A DNA stretch of 64,000 bases from Polytrichum commune. Its lineage: Eukaryota; Streptophyta; Polytrichopsida; Polytrichales; Polytrichaceae. The notes under the pieces are model-generated. The model was given only the letters and a program-made list of their open reading frames with translations. It was not told the origin of the DNA and ran no database searches. The position numbers and the translations under genes are program-made. The stretch lies in assembly GCA_950295325.1 (NCBI GenBank), contig OX485804.1, forward strand, positions 36,258,429 to 36,322,428, given 5' to 3'. This document shows, piece by piece, positions 22,564-36,317 of this stretch. Position 1 is the stretch's first letter. Each line of letters opens with the position of its first letter.

Positions 22564-25500
22564 CTACATTAAAAATCTACAATCACATTCATTATTCTTC
22601 ATTTGGCATGTAGATTGTTAGTCTTGTGTTTCTCATCAGTTTTCAACAAATACCAATGTCATGCTCCACATGTTTCAAGGGACTTGTCAATACATTATTT
22701 GGTTGCAAAATCTTAGTTTTCTCAAAACAAAGTTTTGGGTTTTTTGGTGCTCAAGCAACAATTGTTAACCTCTATCCCTTTTTAAGGTTTTGTTGATGGA
22801 ATTTAGTTATTGTTCTTGGCACAAACTCCTCTTAAAGTTTTTTATTATGATGTGGGACATTTAGCCATTCAAAATTTAAAAAAAAAAAAAAAATCATACC
22901 TTCCTCTTGATTTTCATAGGTGATAGAAGGTACAATGCATGCAAACTAGGCATTTGGTACATATATGTATTCGAATTCAATACATATGAATCAACAAAGC
23001 TCACCCACCAATATTGCTTGAGGAAGGATGAAGCCCGAGGGAGAGGTGTATACAACTTCCTGTTTTGCACCTCCATGATCACCTAAAACAATCCCCCAAC
23101 ACCAAATTGTAACATATTATTGTCAATTACCAGTGAATTCATCATAATTGCACATTAAAATAGACTCCAAATATGTCACAAGAATATCCAACTTTAACAC
23201 CCCACATCCAGGGAATGGGGATAAATTTGAGCTAACTCGGTCGCTATCCTTACTTCTTTATTATGAATCGACTATCCATTGAAATGCTTTGATTATTTAT
23301 TTTATTTTTTCTTGGAAGAATATAATTTTGTCCTAAAATATGCTTCGGTTGATTTCCTAGAGGTTTTGCTTTTGAACTAGTAATTTGGGAACATAAATTG
23401 GTCCATATGTAGCTAGTAGTTGGTTCTCCATGTTCATTGCCCATATCTCCCGAATATGGTTGAAGAATCTTAAATTTCTCACTCAATCCTATTTCATTCA
23501 CTTTAGAGGTACATATGGATGTGTATGTAGGGTCACAAGAGACTATATGTATAGGACAATGATGGATCAATCAATGTACAACATCCAAATCCTTCAAGAT
23601 TTGCTCGATGTTTGTTTGCAAGGATGGTGCACAACTTGCTTGCAATTGAACACCAAGCATAACAAACAAACTAAATCATGAAATTCAAGTGATTGTCATG
23701 CAAGCCAATGATGACTTACTCTACACTCGCCTGATTTGACAAAGTGCATCTCCACTGAATCATCTTCTTGAAAGGTAATAACTGATGAGATTCAACATTT
23801 TCAACATCAACCAGAACAATTGGGTGAACATGAAGTTCAAGTTGTTCACAATGAGTATGAATTGTAACATTAATTATGGAAAATGATGTTGTCATGCTTA
23901 AAGGGTTCATTGAGTCTAGATGACATTCTGACTTGGCGTATCTCATTTATGGAACAAAAATACTTAACAATAAATTGATTTTGTTCTTTGGTGGATTGAC
24001 TTACCACGATTTTTTTCGTAAGTGCGATTGGAGAGAACATTAGCCAAACGAATCAAGCTTTGCTTTGATACGTTTTGGAAGCGCGGTATGCCCTGCAATG
24101 TAGGATATAATTGAACATGTTAAGGACAAAGCACCACACACACACACACACATATAAACATGAAAGTTGCAAGATTTTTCACTTGACTCCATGTCCTTTT
24201 TACGAGCCCGTTGGGCTTTAATAAATGACATAACCATGCTTCACATTACATTTTCCATACCACCAACTAGGGTTGTCATAATGGGTGGGACAACCGACTT
24301 TATCATCGACTGTCCCGTCCAATTTGACATGACAAGGATGGCAAAAATTGTCATATTTGTAAACTAACCAATTGACTTGAACTTACTAGACAACTAATCA
24401 ATTTATATCTCAATTATAAAATCAAAATTTCTTGGGTCGATTGGTTGAAACATGAGATGACATGGAGTAATATGACTGGAAGATTTGATTGGTCAACCTT
24501 AAAAATATTGACAACTTGACAATTGAGCACATTAATTGGATCAACCCGACCGATTTTATTTATTTATTATTATTTTTTAGTTATTTTGTTTGTTGGGGTG
24601 ACCAACATGTCAACTGGGGTTGTTAATCGATCTACTAACATGGAGCAATATGATTGGTCTATTTCTCCCTTAGATGGGAAAAAATTTCTAAACATGTCAA
24701 ATTGGACGAATTGTAGGGTCACTTCCTAGGATAGGATTAACTATGCAATCAACACCCAAGCTATGAAAAACATTGTTTTAGATACATCATATCTAACTTA
24801 CCCTTATCATATGTGGCTTAAACCCAAGGTTGTAATTATTTTCTATAAAGTTTGAAGTTGAGGTGCCTAAGGCTGAATTAGTGTTGGGATATGTGACTCC
24901 ATAAAGGGAGCTCAAAGTATGTGTAAAAACCTTCAACTAACATTTTTGAGCTCCCTTCAACTCTTGTAAGGCTTGTTTTTATTTCAAATTACATATAGAA
25001 TCAAACCCACTTGAAGATGAAAGATTGTCATAATCCACTCCAATAACAACAATTTGTGATTTCTCCTCGTTTCTTAATTCTAGGAAGTGGGTTTGGTCAA
25101 TTTGGATTCACCTTCTCAAGGTCTTCAAATTGACCAATTACTAACTTAAGAACAATTTAAGAACATGGTAAGTGTATGAGATTCAACGTGTGATTCATTT
25201 TTGGGGTTTTGGGCTCGGTGGGCAATTAACAAGAGTGGGCTTCAATAACTTAGGTGAACATGTACCACCAATAGAGAGATTTTACCTTAAGGAAGGCGTA
25301 GCGTTCTCGAAGTTCCGGAGTTTTCTTGATGTCAAGAACTTTTTCATATGCTCTTTTACCAAGTGTGATAAGTTCTGTCTGTGAAGCAAAACCCGTGAGG
25401 AAGCCATCAACATTGCTTGACAAAGCATGTGAAGTTGCATGGCTAGATTTTCAATACACTGATCAATACATGGCATACACACATCCAAATATATAAGTCT

Positions 25501-28500
25501 TCCATATTACAATCCCAAGTTGGTTTAGCCAAATTGTTGTTAAATAATTCATTCAATTTTTATATTGCATTTCTACAAATGAAATATTTTGACAGGTTCT
25601 CACTATTCTTTCACAAAATTGAGGTTATTTTTATGATAAAAATATTTCCAAATTTCCAAAAATACCCAAATAATTTAATTATGTTGAAACTATCATGATA
25701 CTACGGTCTATAAATGATGCCCACTAGAATGAGCATATGTTATTTTTCTATTTTTGGATTTTGAGGCTTTAAAATGACAAATGACATGTTTGTATGTTTG
25801 TTGCAACCAAAAATTCCTCTTGTCCACCGTATATGTTATAAAGGATCTCTCACAAAGGATAATGTTAGGTTGTGAGGTGAATGCTATCATATTTGCTTGG
25901 CCAAACTTAGCCTCCATTGGGAGGATCTTCTTGTTATAAATGATGGAAAATGAGGAATTTTGCTTATATGTGATGGGACAAGCAAGCCGCCTTACCTTAA
26001 ATAATAAATCAAACAACCAATGTTAATAATGAAAACTTGCTTGCTTATACGGGTATACTCTTGAAATATGCTCACCAATCTCCTCAACCTCTCTTGCTAC
26101 CGCTAAATGTGAAGGCTTTATAAAGGCACAATGACATGTTTGTCCCTTCGTTTATAATCAAAATCTCTCAATTCCCATGGATTGGGAAATAAACCAAATA
26201 TTTAAATCTTAGTTCTCACACTCCCCATGCAGGACATGTACGAATCGGATCTCGCTTTGTTGGAAGCCTCTCAAATGCAAACTACTCTCCATCCAATAAA
26301 AATGCAACACCCTACAACACATGCCTCCAATTTATACAGCATGGTTAAACATATTGTGCATCCACACCAATGTCCCCAATGTTTTCAGCATTGGTTCCTC
26401 CTTTATAGTGTGACCCACATTATACACCATAAATTGTGTACATAGGCCCCAAACTTGGTTATATGTGTATCTTTTAACCCAAGAACTCATTTCACCAAGT
26501 CATGACTCCTTAGTACCTTGTCATTCGTGACATATGTGGCTTCCCTGCAAACATCAAAAGCACACACTCCATCACATACTACTAAAATTGAAAAGAACAA
26601 GTTCCATGTAAGTTTCCATGTTTCATAGCCAAATTAGAACTCATCAAAGGTTGGTATCCTATGGCAAGCCTTGAGCACGGGCATACCTTTGGAAGCCATA
26701 AGATGCTTCAAAACCTGCTACATAACTCAAAATTGCACATTAAATAATTTGAAGTAGAACATCATGCACATCAAATGATAGGAGTGCAAGCATCAAGTAT
26801 TCTTATGGACACACACAACCCATCCTGCAATTTGATTGAAGCAAGTATATCAGCCAAAAATGTGACCATAATACAATTAGTTGTAAAGTAGGAGGAGACG
26901 AAGCCATGACTTTAGTCCTAAACCTTGAGTTTATGAGAATTTAACACAAAGTCATCCAAGTTTTTCTTAATGCTTAAATTTTCATACACGAAGAATGGTG
27001 TTGGGTTGTTTCAAGACGGCTTTCTAGCTTGTCCTATTGGGTTGGGTGGGCCAAGCTAGCCTTGCTTGGGTTGATATGAGATTTAGGACAGCGGGTCCCA
27101 TGCGTGTTCTCTATTTTGAAGCCTAAAATTCTCTTAGAGTTTGAGAGATGGAAAGATGAGGTCCCAAGAGTTTCACCCAACTTTCAAAATAGGCTCTAGT
27201 GCACCACGAGCTAACAAACTCTTAATAAAAAGTTTTCTCAAAGAAGGATCAAACCCACGGTTTTGTCCCTCTCTGAGGGTCTTCACGGATAACTCTAAAT
27301 TTGTGTTCAGTGTCGAGGAGGTAGACATTGGTTTAAGATAGACATATAACTAATGTCTTAAACCAATATCTAAGAGTTGGCACCCTAGGGGGAAGCAAGC
27401 CTACCACCACCTTCCGATGGAGGGGATATTATTCTAGGATTCTATGCAAACACATTGTTCACATAACATTATTTGGTTGATGAATTGTGTTTATGGCCTC
27501 CCAATAGATTTGTGAAGAAAGCCTATGGATGCCATAATCCCAATGTTTCAGACTAAATTTGAAGTCGGGATAGTTGAACACGACTCATCCAACTGCGTAA
27601 TGTTGTGCACATAACATTGCTCAACGACGTGGGCCCTCATAATGTAAAAATGAAATGTTGGGAGCTTAGTTTGCATCTCAATCTTCATGCGAAGCTTTTC
27701 AAGCATCCAACTGTTATATTATGAGTGCCCACAAACAAAACGAGGGTTGACCGCTTATGCATGCCTATGGTGGGTTCAACAATTGGATGCATGGTTTCAA
27801 GTTTATCACTAAGTGATTTTGATTTCTCCTATAATGAGATTGTGGACACCTTTGAAGTGTCAACATTCACAAGACCATTTTCAATAATTTATTTACGAAT
27901 GACCGATACCACGTATGTGTGGGACCGGAAGGTTGGTTTCCAATAATGATCATTTAATACATGGTTCTCAAACATCCATGGTGTGATGAGTATTTCATTG
28001 CTACTACACACCTTACTATAGTTAGTATTGACAACGTTGTTTATGGAGCATTCCGGTTCTTGAAATTGGTGTGGCCCTCTTTGATTTGAAGTCAACATCA
28101 ATTCCGTAACTAATATAAATAATGTGTATAGATATGTACCATTTCAACTTCTTTGCATCCAAAATAATATGCATCATGAAGGGGATATGTTGGTTCAATA
28201 GTATCGTATAGGGTTGTAAGGCTCAACATTCAAGTGCCGAAAGATAATTTCCACATGGGATTCAACATGGTCTTGAACAATGTGAATACGATATGTGGTA
28301 AATTTCATTTCCAAAAGTGATTATTTCATGTTAAATTATAGAATACCCATATGGTTTGACTTTGACGTGCTTATTCGTTAAAAACATGTGTTTTCATTGG
28401 TGGCCCAAGGAGAACGTTAGCTTCATGCATGCCTGACTTGGTAACTATGAATTGTTGGTGTTAACCATGTTTAATGACAAACTGGTCATAGTATGTGGTC

Positions 28501-31500
28501 CACTCTAACTATTGTGCACACTAAGTAAATGTCAGCATTGATTGAAAAGAATATCATTAGCATGTGCATGGATCTAATAGTCTACATTCCTTAAAATATC
28601 AACATTTCATAATTAATTTGCATTCATTCAAAACGCTATGGTAGGATTTTTTTCATACAATATGTAATTGAAGGTTTCGAGCACCCTATCATTAAACCAT
28701 TTTCCTGGAGGAATAATCCATGTTTCATCAAATTGCACTCCATGTTTATTAATGCTAGCCTGCATATGCAAGTTAACAAAAATTAAAATAAGTCAATAAA
28801 TACTTTAAATAATATGAATTTCCTCCACCTATCCTTGAAGTACGAGAAATATCAAGTGAGGTTCAATGAGGCAATATTGTACAATGCAAGTTCATGAATA
28901 TCACATAAGGATACCTTGATAGATCCTGTGAAAATTATGTAAAAGAGAGTCCCCTTATCTCCTTGTTTGTTGACTGCAACATACACAATGTATTCATTAG
29001 AGACCACCTCTAGCAAGAGGTGGTAGCCCTTGTTCCACAACCTAGTTTCATGGATCCATGTTGAGTTAAGATTCAAACTCAACTCTACCCAATGGTGAAG
29101 CATCTTTCATTCACACCAACCTCCACATAACGTCATTTATATTTGTATCGTTTAGTTGTAAAGTTGTATTTGTAATATTTAAAACACACTTTTTGAAGAG
29201 GTCTTATAGACGCAAGCTTATTGGTGCTCATTACCTCGTTGAATTCATGATGTGTTTTGTTTATTGCTTGACAAGCATTCGATTGTTCAAACATCACGGG
29301 CTTAGCATTCTTCTTCTTAATATTCACGAATAACAAGAAAATAGCTTTGGTGGTTGTGCTAGCAACTCCAACGTCTTTTTTCACATAAGCTAGGTGAGTG
29401 TTATTTGGTTTGTTTCTCATGTTCTCTAACTTCTATCAATTAGAGTTGCACAACAGAACTTATGTTGCATCAACAAATCTACGATGGAACGTTTGCAAAA
29501 TCGAATTGGAAATTGGATGTCCCTTGATTTAGTCATGGTTCTCATAAATGCAAGTTTGTTAATTTCTTAATTGAATACACAAGTCCTCCCAATTGTGCTC
29601 AGTATTGAGTGTGGAGTAGTTATTAGTATTTGAAGACATAGTCCAATATATTTTAAGCAAGTGTCTTTATGATGTTTGCTCTTTGATCCTCGCCGAACCA
29701 CATACCAATCAAATCTAAGGATTCGATTAAGAAAACAAGCCACTTAAGACCCATCTAACTTATGCAACAAAACACAGGCAAGCTTACAATATGCATATCT
29801 ATGACAATTTTCTTTTCTTTTCATTTTAATAAAAAGGACATGGAAAAATGACCATTTGTGAACAATGTCGGAAGAAATTGGGAGGTATAATAGCAAGGAG
29901 TTGGAATCGGAACTCCTTCTTCACTCTCAAAAAACAACAGTAAATGATTGTGCAGTACTATTTACTCAAAATTAATTTGTACACATGATTGGACATGTAT
30001 AGGAAGTCTTAGACAAACTTTATGCAACATTCATAACTAATAATGCATGGAAGTTAAACCTTGATAGAGATTGATGGAGATTATAGAAACCAACTTCATT
30101 CCCTTTGAACTACTAGACTTGAGGTTCCGATTTTTGTTCAAAGGTAGTATTTTCCATAAACCATAGAGGGCCTTCTATTCCGGCACAAAATAATTATCCC
30201 CTCTTCAAAATTTGTCATGTGTCATGCTCACATTTGCCATAACCCATTTTGTATCCAACATGGAAACTACATTCCAACACATGTGAAGATGAAATAGGGA
30301 GTTCTCTTCAGTATCTTCATCAACAAAACTGAATGTAGATAACTACCACATACATTCTTCCAAAATAACATTTTTTGGGGTGCCACAATTCGCATATCAA
30401 CCCTTGAAGGTCTAAGGTGCTCAATGTACGACTTGTAGACACAATTTCTACAAGTGTCAATCAAGTATTGAAATCTCCTTTTTTCTTCCATAATAGAAAT
30501 TATGGGTTTTAGGTCAAGGAGAAATTCCCAATAATTTTAAATACGATGTTGTAAATGAATGATATACTAGGTATCTATTTTCATCCAAGGGTGCTAAGAT
30601 AGTGTCTTTGAATTTGAATCCTCAATTACATTTAAGGTATTGAACCAATTTAAAATGTGCAATTGATAAATAAGTTCATTTAAGATAGGGCGCACTTTTG
30701 ACATAACTACATTGTTTATGGTATTAAGTATCGCATGTGTAATAGTGTCACTTGCCCTATTTTGAGGCGTATGCTAAGTTACATTGATGATTAATGACCT
30801 TCCTATAAGTGTCACCTCGTGACACATGGCGTTCAAGTGCGCTTACTAGTATCTCGACATGAGTATGTTCAATAATATTATGAGGTGCATGCATATGTTA
30901 CACACTGGTCTACAAGATAACTAAAATGTAAACACATGACACTTGCAATCAATACCCTAAAAAATATATTCCCCTTGCATAATAGACTGCAAAACTATCA
31001 TCTAAAGTATCCCAATGTGTTGCTTTGTATGTTATAATGTAGGTATTTTTTCAAAGTTGCTCATGTTGACAAATGGATAACATTGACAATTAGCAGACCT
31101 CTGGGCATCTAGTTTAGGCTCTTCACAAATAGTGTATGTGACACCAACTACCAAAAACAATGTAGCTAAAAGGGAAATATGCACGTAGCTTAAAAACACG
31201 TTTGTGTGCATGTGTGTGTGTTGAGGCCTATATAGGACTTTTTCGGATGCTTGGGGGTGAAGGAATTCCTTGATGCTATTTGAGCTTGATTTTGTTGGTT
31301 AGTAGTTTTGTTCTTGCATTTAGCTGGGATTTTGGCATATGATCGTCTTCATTCACCGTCGGCCGCGTTCATTAGGTCTTGTGTTTTTGTTCTTGCAGTG
31401 GGCTTTCAATTCCCAAAAGGATCAATCAAGACCATGTATAGAGGAACTTCTTAGGTTTTGAGTTAAGTAGTACAAGCCTTCAAATTAAACTTCTCAACCC

Positions 31501-33392
31501 TAACCTTAATTTGCTCAATATGAGAAACTACGACTCTCCACAATTTTACGGATCAAGCTTGGAGGGGATGGATTGACAATTGTACTCTATTACTTTATAC
31601 ATGAAAGATCAAATTTTGTTTTACTTTTTCTCATATGCATATTAGTTTGATTATGTAAATGTGTTTTAAACTAAATTTCAAAAAAGACAAGGCGTACATA
31701 CCACAATAACCGGCTTCATGTTTTTCATAACCCATCACTTTGCAAATCTATATGTTCCAATGCAACAAACATAAAGATTCATAAGTATCATTCTTTAGTG
31801 GCTTGGATCCCTTGGTCAAACTTGAACACCATCTTGAAAATGATTTCAATTGTTTATGAGCTCAACCAATGAAATGAACTTTCTTGAGTCCATCTTTTAT
31901 GAAACTTTATGAATTCATTGTTTAGAAATTGGATGTGTAACTCCATTTGCAAGTTTCTATAATTAATTCTACACTACATGACATATTTTTCTCTTCTGTT
32001 TATATTTATTAAGTAAATTTGACTTTACCAAAATGTTTCTTGACATGTTATGTTCCACGATCCATGAATTTTTTTTATCATATTAGGAAATGAGGGTTAG
32101 GACTTACTTCCAGTCGTAAAGCAAGAGGCAAATCGCAAAGGTTCTTCACGGTAGTCAAAATTTCTTCAAGTAGATACAAATCAGTCGAGCTTCGTTCACT
32201 GGAACTGTTGAAAACACCAAAACTCCCAATTATAGTTTGAGCTTTCATGATAAATGTCAATCAACGTAAGAGTAGAATTCCCTCTTACATTCAATCTATG
32301 TTATTGATGATGGTATAGTAAAATGTTCAAGGTATTAAGATATTCAAAGTATCATGCATTGAAATTCTTATTTGAGAATCAATAAGAATACTCAAAATAT
32401 TGATTCAAAATATCAATTACTCTTTTTCGAGGGCTTTGCGCCGCATCCAAGTACGATAATGTGCTATACCACGCCACCCTTTGATGACAGGCGACAACTG
32501 TTTCACATCCAATTTGATACTTCACATCTCAAGCAATTTTAACATACCATTGTTAACATAAAGGGGGCCTCACCTTTTTAGGTATAAGCCCAATTGTAAG
32601 AATAGAAAAAGAGGAAAAAAAACAAGTCTTGAGTTTTAGACGTAAATTGAGCTCGTCGGCCTTGTTTTGAGCAAGAGTCTACTTGTTTCAAAGGTAAGGT
32701 TTACTACCTATCCTTTGCTTGGGGGGGGGGGGCTCATTTTGTAGCCATATGTATTATAATTACCTACTACTTCACTTGTAGGGTGTATTTATGAGTATGC
32801 CAGGTGGTAGTTACCCCTTGACTGCCTAGATCAATAGATTTCTTCTTTTCTTTCACACCTGTGCCAATGCGCATTTGTCACAACATGGAATGCCAATTTT
32901 AGCTAGCTTAAATTGAAGCTTTGGACATTACACTTTTTGGAAGTCCAAAAATCATTCATGTCATCATTCACATGTCATATCAAAATTCTATGTGCATCGA
33001 TGTATCTTCGAATATGAGATATGGCTACTTAGTTGTAATTTTTTCAAAATTTTGAGTTGCCCATGTACTAATTCCATTTGTCATATTTGTAGCCCCAAAC
33101 ATATATAACAAGTTTCTAGAATTAATATATAACTACATGAAAGAAAAGGTAGTTGCAAGTGTAAGAAAACATGTAGAGTTATTAAGTCCAATTATCCCCC
33201 AAACCCCAACTTTTATTTGGAAATCAATCTTAAATCTAATATAAGTCAATTGTCATTTGTGGAATCTGGAGCTCTAAGTGGTGGTTATGTGTGTTATTGA
33301 AGTGGAAGCATGAAATTGGTGTAATTACCTAGGTTTTGATAGTAAGAATGTGCATAATTACCTTCATCGCTTTCGTCACTATCTGACCCCAT
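21513..33392 (-). CDS. Protein with two cyclic-nucleotide-binding folds; 12 or 13 small exons (partial model)
   Basis: Exons read on the minus strand by joining CNB-fold strands at consistent phases: 33392-33362 (ATG, MGSDSDESDE), 32497-32421 (VIKGWRGIAHYRTW), 32204-32108 (LLEEILTTVKNL), 31747-31702 (ICKVMGYEKHEAGYC), 28973-28915 (NKQGDKGTLFYIIFTGSIK), 28759-28659 (INKHG, PPGKWFNDRVLE), 26544-26517 (EATYVTNDK), 25378-25286 (TELITLGKRAYEKVL, ending YAFLK), 24092-24005 (GIPRFQNVSKQSL), 23781-23720 (FQEDDSVEMHFVKSGECR), 23082-23009 (VIMEVQ), about 22563-21513 (long basic C-terminal exon). Exons 3 to 8 form CNB fold 1; exons 8 to 11 begin fold 2. Neither fold has the FGELAL...R phosphate-binding cassette, so cyclic-nucleotide binding is doubtful. 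Exons 1 and 2 do not join in phase; a 55-nt exon at 32678-32624 would bridge them but has a weak donor (GTTTTT). CNB proteins of this kind occur in flagella; that role is inferred. Confidence 0.78.
29465..29770 (+). repeat. Dispersed repeat family 5, copy (CNB gene intron)
   Basis: CCCTTGATTTAGT, GCTCAGTATTGAGTGTGGAG and TTTTAAGCAAGTGTC blocks; collinear with 8520-8740. Confidence 0.6.
30560..30715 (+). repeat. Dispersed repeat family 3, decayed copy (CNB gene intron)
   Basis: Shares CATCCAAGGGTGCTAAGATAG, a CCTCAATTACAT stretch, TATTGAACCAATTT and a GGGCGCACTTTTGACA end with the RAD50 intron copies. Partial. Confidence 0.5.
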
Positions 33393-34439
33393 GGTTTAAG
33401 TTTCAGTGTCCTCCAATTTATGAACTTCTACTTCTAATAATGTCCTACAATTGCACACATTATAGTGAGACGTTTTTGTAAGATGAGTCCAATCTTTGCG
33501 TTTATCTATGTGTATCTCTAAATATTGATCCTCATTGTATTTGTACACACATGCACAAATTGCATACCGAGTTGCTACATAATTAGCAGTTGTTCTCTCT
33601 TTCTATGATATGGATGACAATCAATATCATCAAATTTTGTATTTTACCCCCTAAAACCCACAAATAGAGTAGTAATTCAAATCCTTATTTCAAGTTCATC
33701 AACGTGATCACACTAATCTCTTCTTCTTCTTCTTCAATTTAAATATACTTGACAAGTGCATCACGAATGTGCATTTGTAGCTTTTTGTGTCTAGGTTCTC
33801 ATGATTTGGGTATTCGATAGTGCTTCGACATATAACGTATTCCATATACATGGTAACTAGCACTTACAATACTAACAATTGTGTTTGAATCATGTATCAT
33901 GCTCATAGTTGAATTAACACCATTTACCATATGATCGTAGCATTTAAAGAGGCATCGAGGTGCTATTATTTGACCTCGTTGGATACTATTTGAGATGCTA
34001 CATTGTTGAGACTATTTGTGAAGTGAAATTTGGAACCTACTTAGTTGGAGAAAGATATTTGTAAAATCTTGTCCACCGAACTATGTTATGTCACAATATA
34101 ATATATAGCATCAAGGGAGGTCACGAAGGTTACTTGGAATGTCTCGATTTGTATGCAATGCCCTCCTCTTCCTCAAAGCCAGCTTTTTGTGAAAGGGTTT
34201 TACTCCTATGCTTTAGGGTTAGAGCTCCTCGCTCTCGAGGATTTGATAGTTTTTTCGGGTCCGTTCATCCTAAGTTGATTGATTGAATTTAATTACTGTG
34301 TTTTCTTTTCTTTTCTTTTCTTCTTTGTGGATAATCATGGCTATTATCCGGTCACTAGATCAAAGAATTGCCCTAAAACCGCATAAGGCATGTTATAATA
34401 ATATATAATAAAGGCATGTGGATTTTAAGTGGTCACTTT

Positions 34440-35170
34440 TCTTAGTTGGACACCTATATTTGAGTGGCACATGGCAATGCTTGTAAATTAGAACAAACAC
34501 TGAAATTTCACATGCTACAATGAGATTGGATTATGTGCTCAAAACGTAAGGCATACAAACCTACTATGGTGTTTCCAATGTGTTTGGTCTCTTATAGTGT
34601 GCAATTAATTCCTTGGGGACTACTAGATTAGCAAAACTTGCACAAATCCATGCAATTAGAATGAGATAAAGGCAACAAAATGCCAATTTGTGATGAATTT
34701 TGAAATAGCAAGTGTACAATTTTCTTAATTGGTTAAAGAGGTGAGCACAAAGTAAGAAGTGTTGAGTGGTTGTGTACCATTGAATATATGGCTATCACAA
34801 CCAATGAGCCGTTGTATTATCATTATATTAGTATGAAAGTTGTTTGTCTCAATTGACTTACACCCAACAGTAAGTGATTGAATATGACATGTCTACCATG
34901 TAGAACACTGTTTAAGCTCATCAATAAACACAACTAGGAAGGTCTCTTATTTGATCAATTACATATAAAGATAATCTTCACTTTGACTTCTTATAACTTT
35001 TGGATCTTGTAAATTCCAATCATGAACCTGGAAATGACAATCTTTGTGATTCATCACACTTGCTAATAAGTAGATAGGACCAATTCTTGATGATCCAATC
35101 CAATGGTCAAATCATCCACAAAGTTTATCCAAATTTAGGTGCTTGAATAAGACATGTTTATTTTAATGGA
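34440..35170 (+). repeat. Dispersed repeat family 4, copy (CNB-RAD50 spacer)
   Basis: Begins CACCTATATTTGAGTGGCAC; contains GAGATTGGATTATGTGCTCA, GACAATCTTTGTGATTC and GATCCAATCCAATGGTCAAA. Confidence 0.6.
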
Positions 35171-35759
35171 AACCATTCTAGGTTCCACAATGGAAAGGTC
35201 TTTAATGTGATAGTTTAATTGAAAATTACATGAGGAGCCCCCTGAAGACTTTTTGTTGGTCGAACTTAAAGATGGAATGCAATTGTTTATTAGCTCAAAT
35301 AATGAAATGAAATTCTTAAAGGCTACTTTCTATTCGACCTTACTAATAGTTTCATTTGTTTTGTTTTTGGTTTTAATTTTAATTTTTTGATGTGTTTGGT
35401 TGGAAAATTAGAGTCTCAATTGCATTTGCAAGTTCTACATGTTTAAGATTTCAACAACACTATATTGCATGTTCTTCTATCAAAATTTCCATATTTGGAT
35501 ACCATAGAAAAATGAGACCTTACCATGCTATTCTTATACATATATTACATAGTATATGTATTTTGTATAATTTAATTATTTTCATAATTTCTATGATATA
35601 TTGCTAAAAAAATATTGATTTGAATAATTATCTAAAACTATGAAAATTTAAGAATAAGTCATTGATATGTTCATGTTGCTGTAAAATTAAACAAAAGAGA
35701 AAATTATCATATTTGAGTAAGAGATGCAAGGCTGCAAGATGTGGCTCACCGTATGAAAA

Positions 35760-35985
35760 TAAGCTCAGACAAACTAATATTTAAGCAAGGAAAAGAAACC
35801 CTCACTTTGACCTCTTATAACTCTTGCATCTTGTGATCCGATGAGTTTGAAACTGGAAACGACAATCTTTGTGGTTCATGAGCAATTGCTAAAAACCGGA
35901 TGAGATCAATTCCCGATAATCCGATCCAATGGCCAAAATTGTCCACGGGAGTTGGAAGTGCCCACAATAGGGCCACATGGCTTAC
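35760..35985 (+). repeat. Dispersed repeat family 4, copy (CNB-RAD50 spacer)
   Basis: GACAATCTTTGTGGTTC, GATGAGATCAATTCCC, CCAATGGCCAAAATTGTCC and CCCACAATAGGGCCACATGG. Ends only about 35 bp before the first telo-box. Confidence 0.6.
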
Positions 35986-36020
35986 CTCACTTCATCTCAT
36001 TGAGGAGTGACTCATCTCCA

Positions 36021-36034
36021 GGGTTTAGGGTTTA
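36021..36034 (+). promoter_or_regulatory. Tandem telo-box upstream of RAD50
   Basis: GGGTTTAGGGTTTA, two plant telomere-type units, about 285 bp before the RAD50 ATG. Telo-boxes are known plant promoter elements of growth and cell-cycle genes. Function here is inferred. Confidence 0.55.
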
Positions 36035-36238
36035 AGCTGCATATATGCATGCATGTATGTATGTGTCCATGATGCCTCTCCTCTCTCCGGAGGACGGTCT
36101 GATGTGTTTTGCGGCGGGAAAAGGAAAAAAACATCAACCCAAAATTGGAAGCATCTAATTAAGCACTCTAGTGACGCAGTGTTGATGATGTTGTGGATGT
36201 TTGGAAGCGCATGTGAGAATTGGGTGAATGGGAGCAAG

Positions 36239-36252
36239 GGGTTTAGGGTTTA
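36239..36252 (+). promoter_or_regulatory. Second tandem telo-box, near the RAD50 start
   Basis: GGGTTTAGGGTTTA again, 66 bp before the ATG, so it lies in the 5' leader or core promoter. Identical to the copy at 36021-36034. Confidence 0.55.
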
Positions 36253-36317
36253 GTTAGGATTTGGGAATTCAGTGTTGAGAAATTTTCATTGTGTGAGGGA
36301 GGAGAAGGGGATCCAAG

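Larger units (their letters stand above)
33393..36317. promoter_or_regulatory. Divergent intergenic region, CNB gene / RAD50
   Basis: The 2.9-kb spacer between two head-to-head genes must hold both promoters. It carries two family 4 repeats and two tandem telo-boxes close to RAD50. The ATG of the CNB gene lies in an ACCATGG context at 33395-33389 (minus). Confidence 0.5.

Noticed and set aside
25172-25384. Plus-strand ORF of 70 residues
   Set aside because: Antisense to the CNB exon at 25378-25286, which has proper splice borders and a conserved reading.
32624-32678. Extra 55-nt exon of the CNB gene
   Set aside because: It would fix the phase between exons 1 and 2, but its donor is GTTTTT and its peptide is not conserved-looking; kept only as a possibility.
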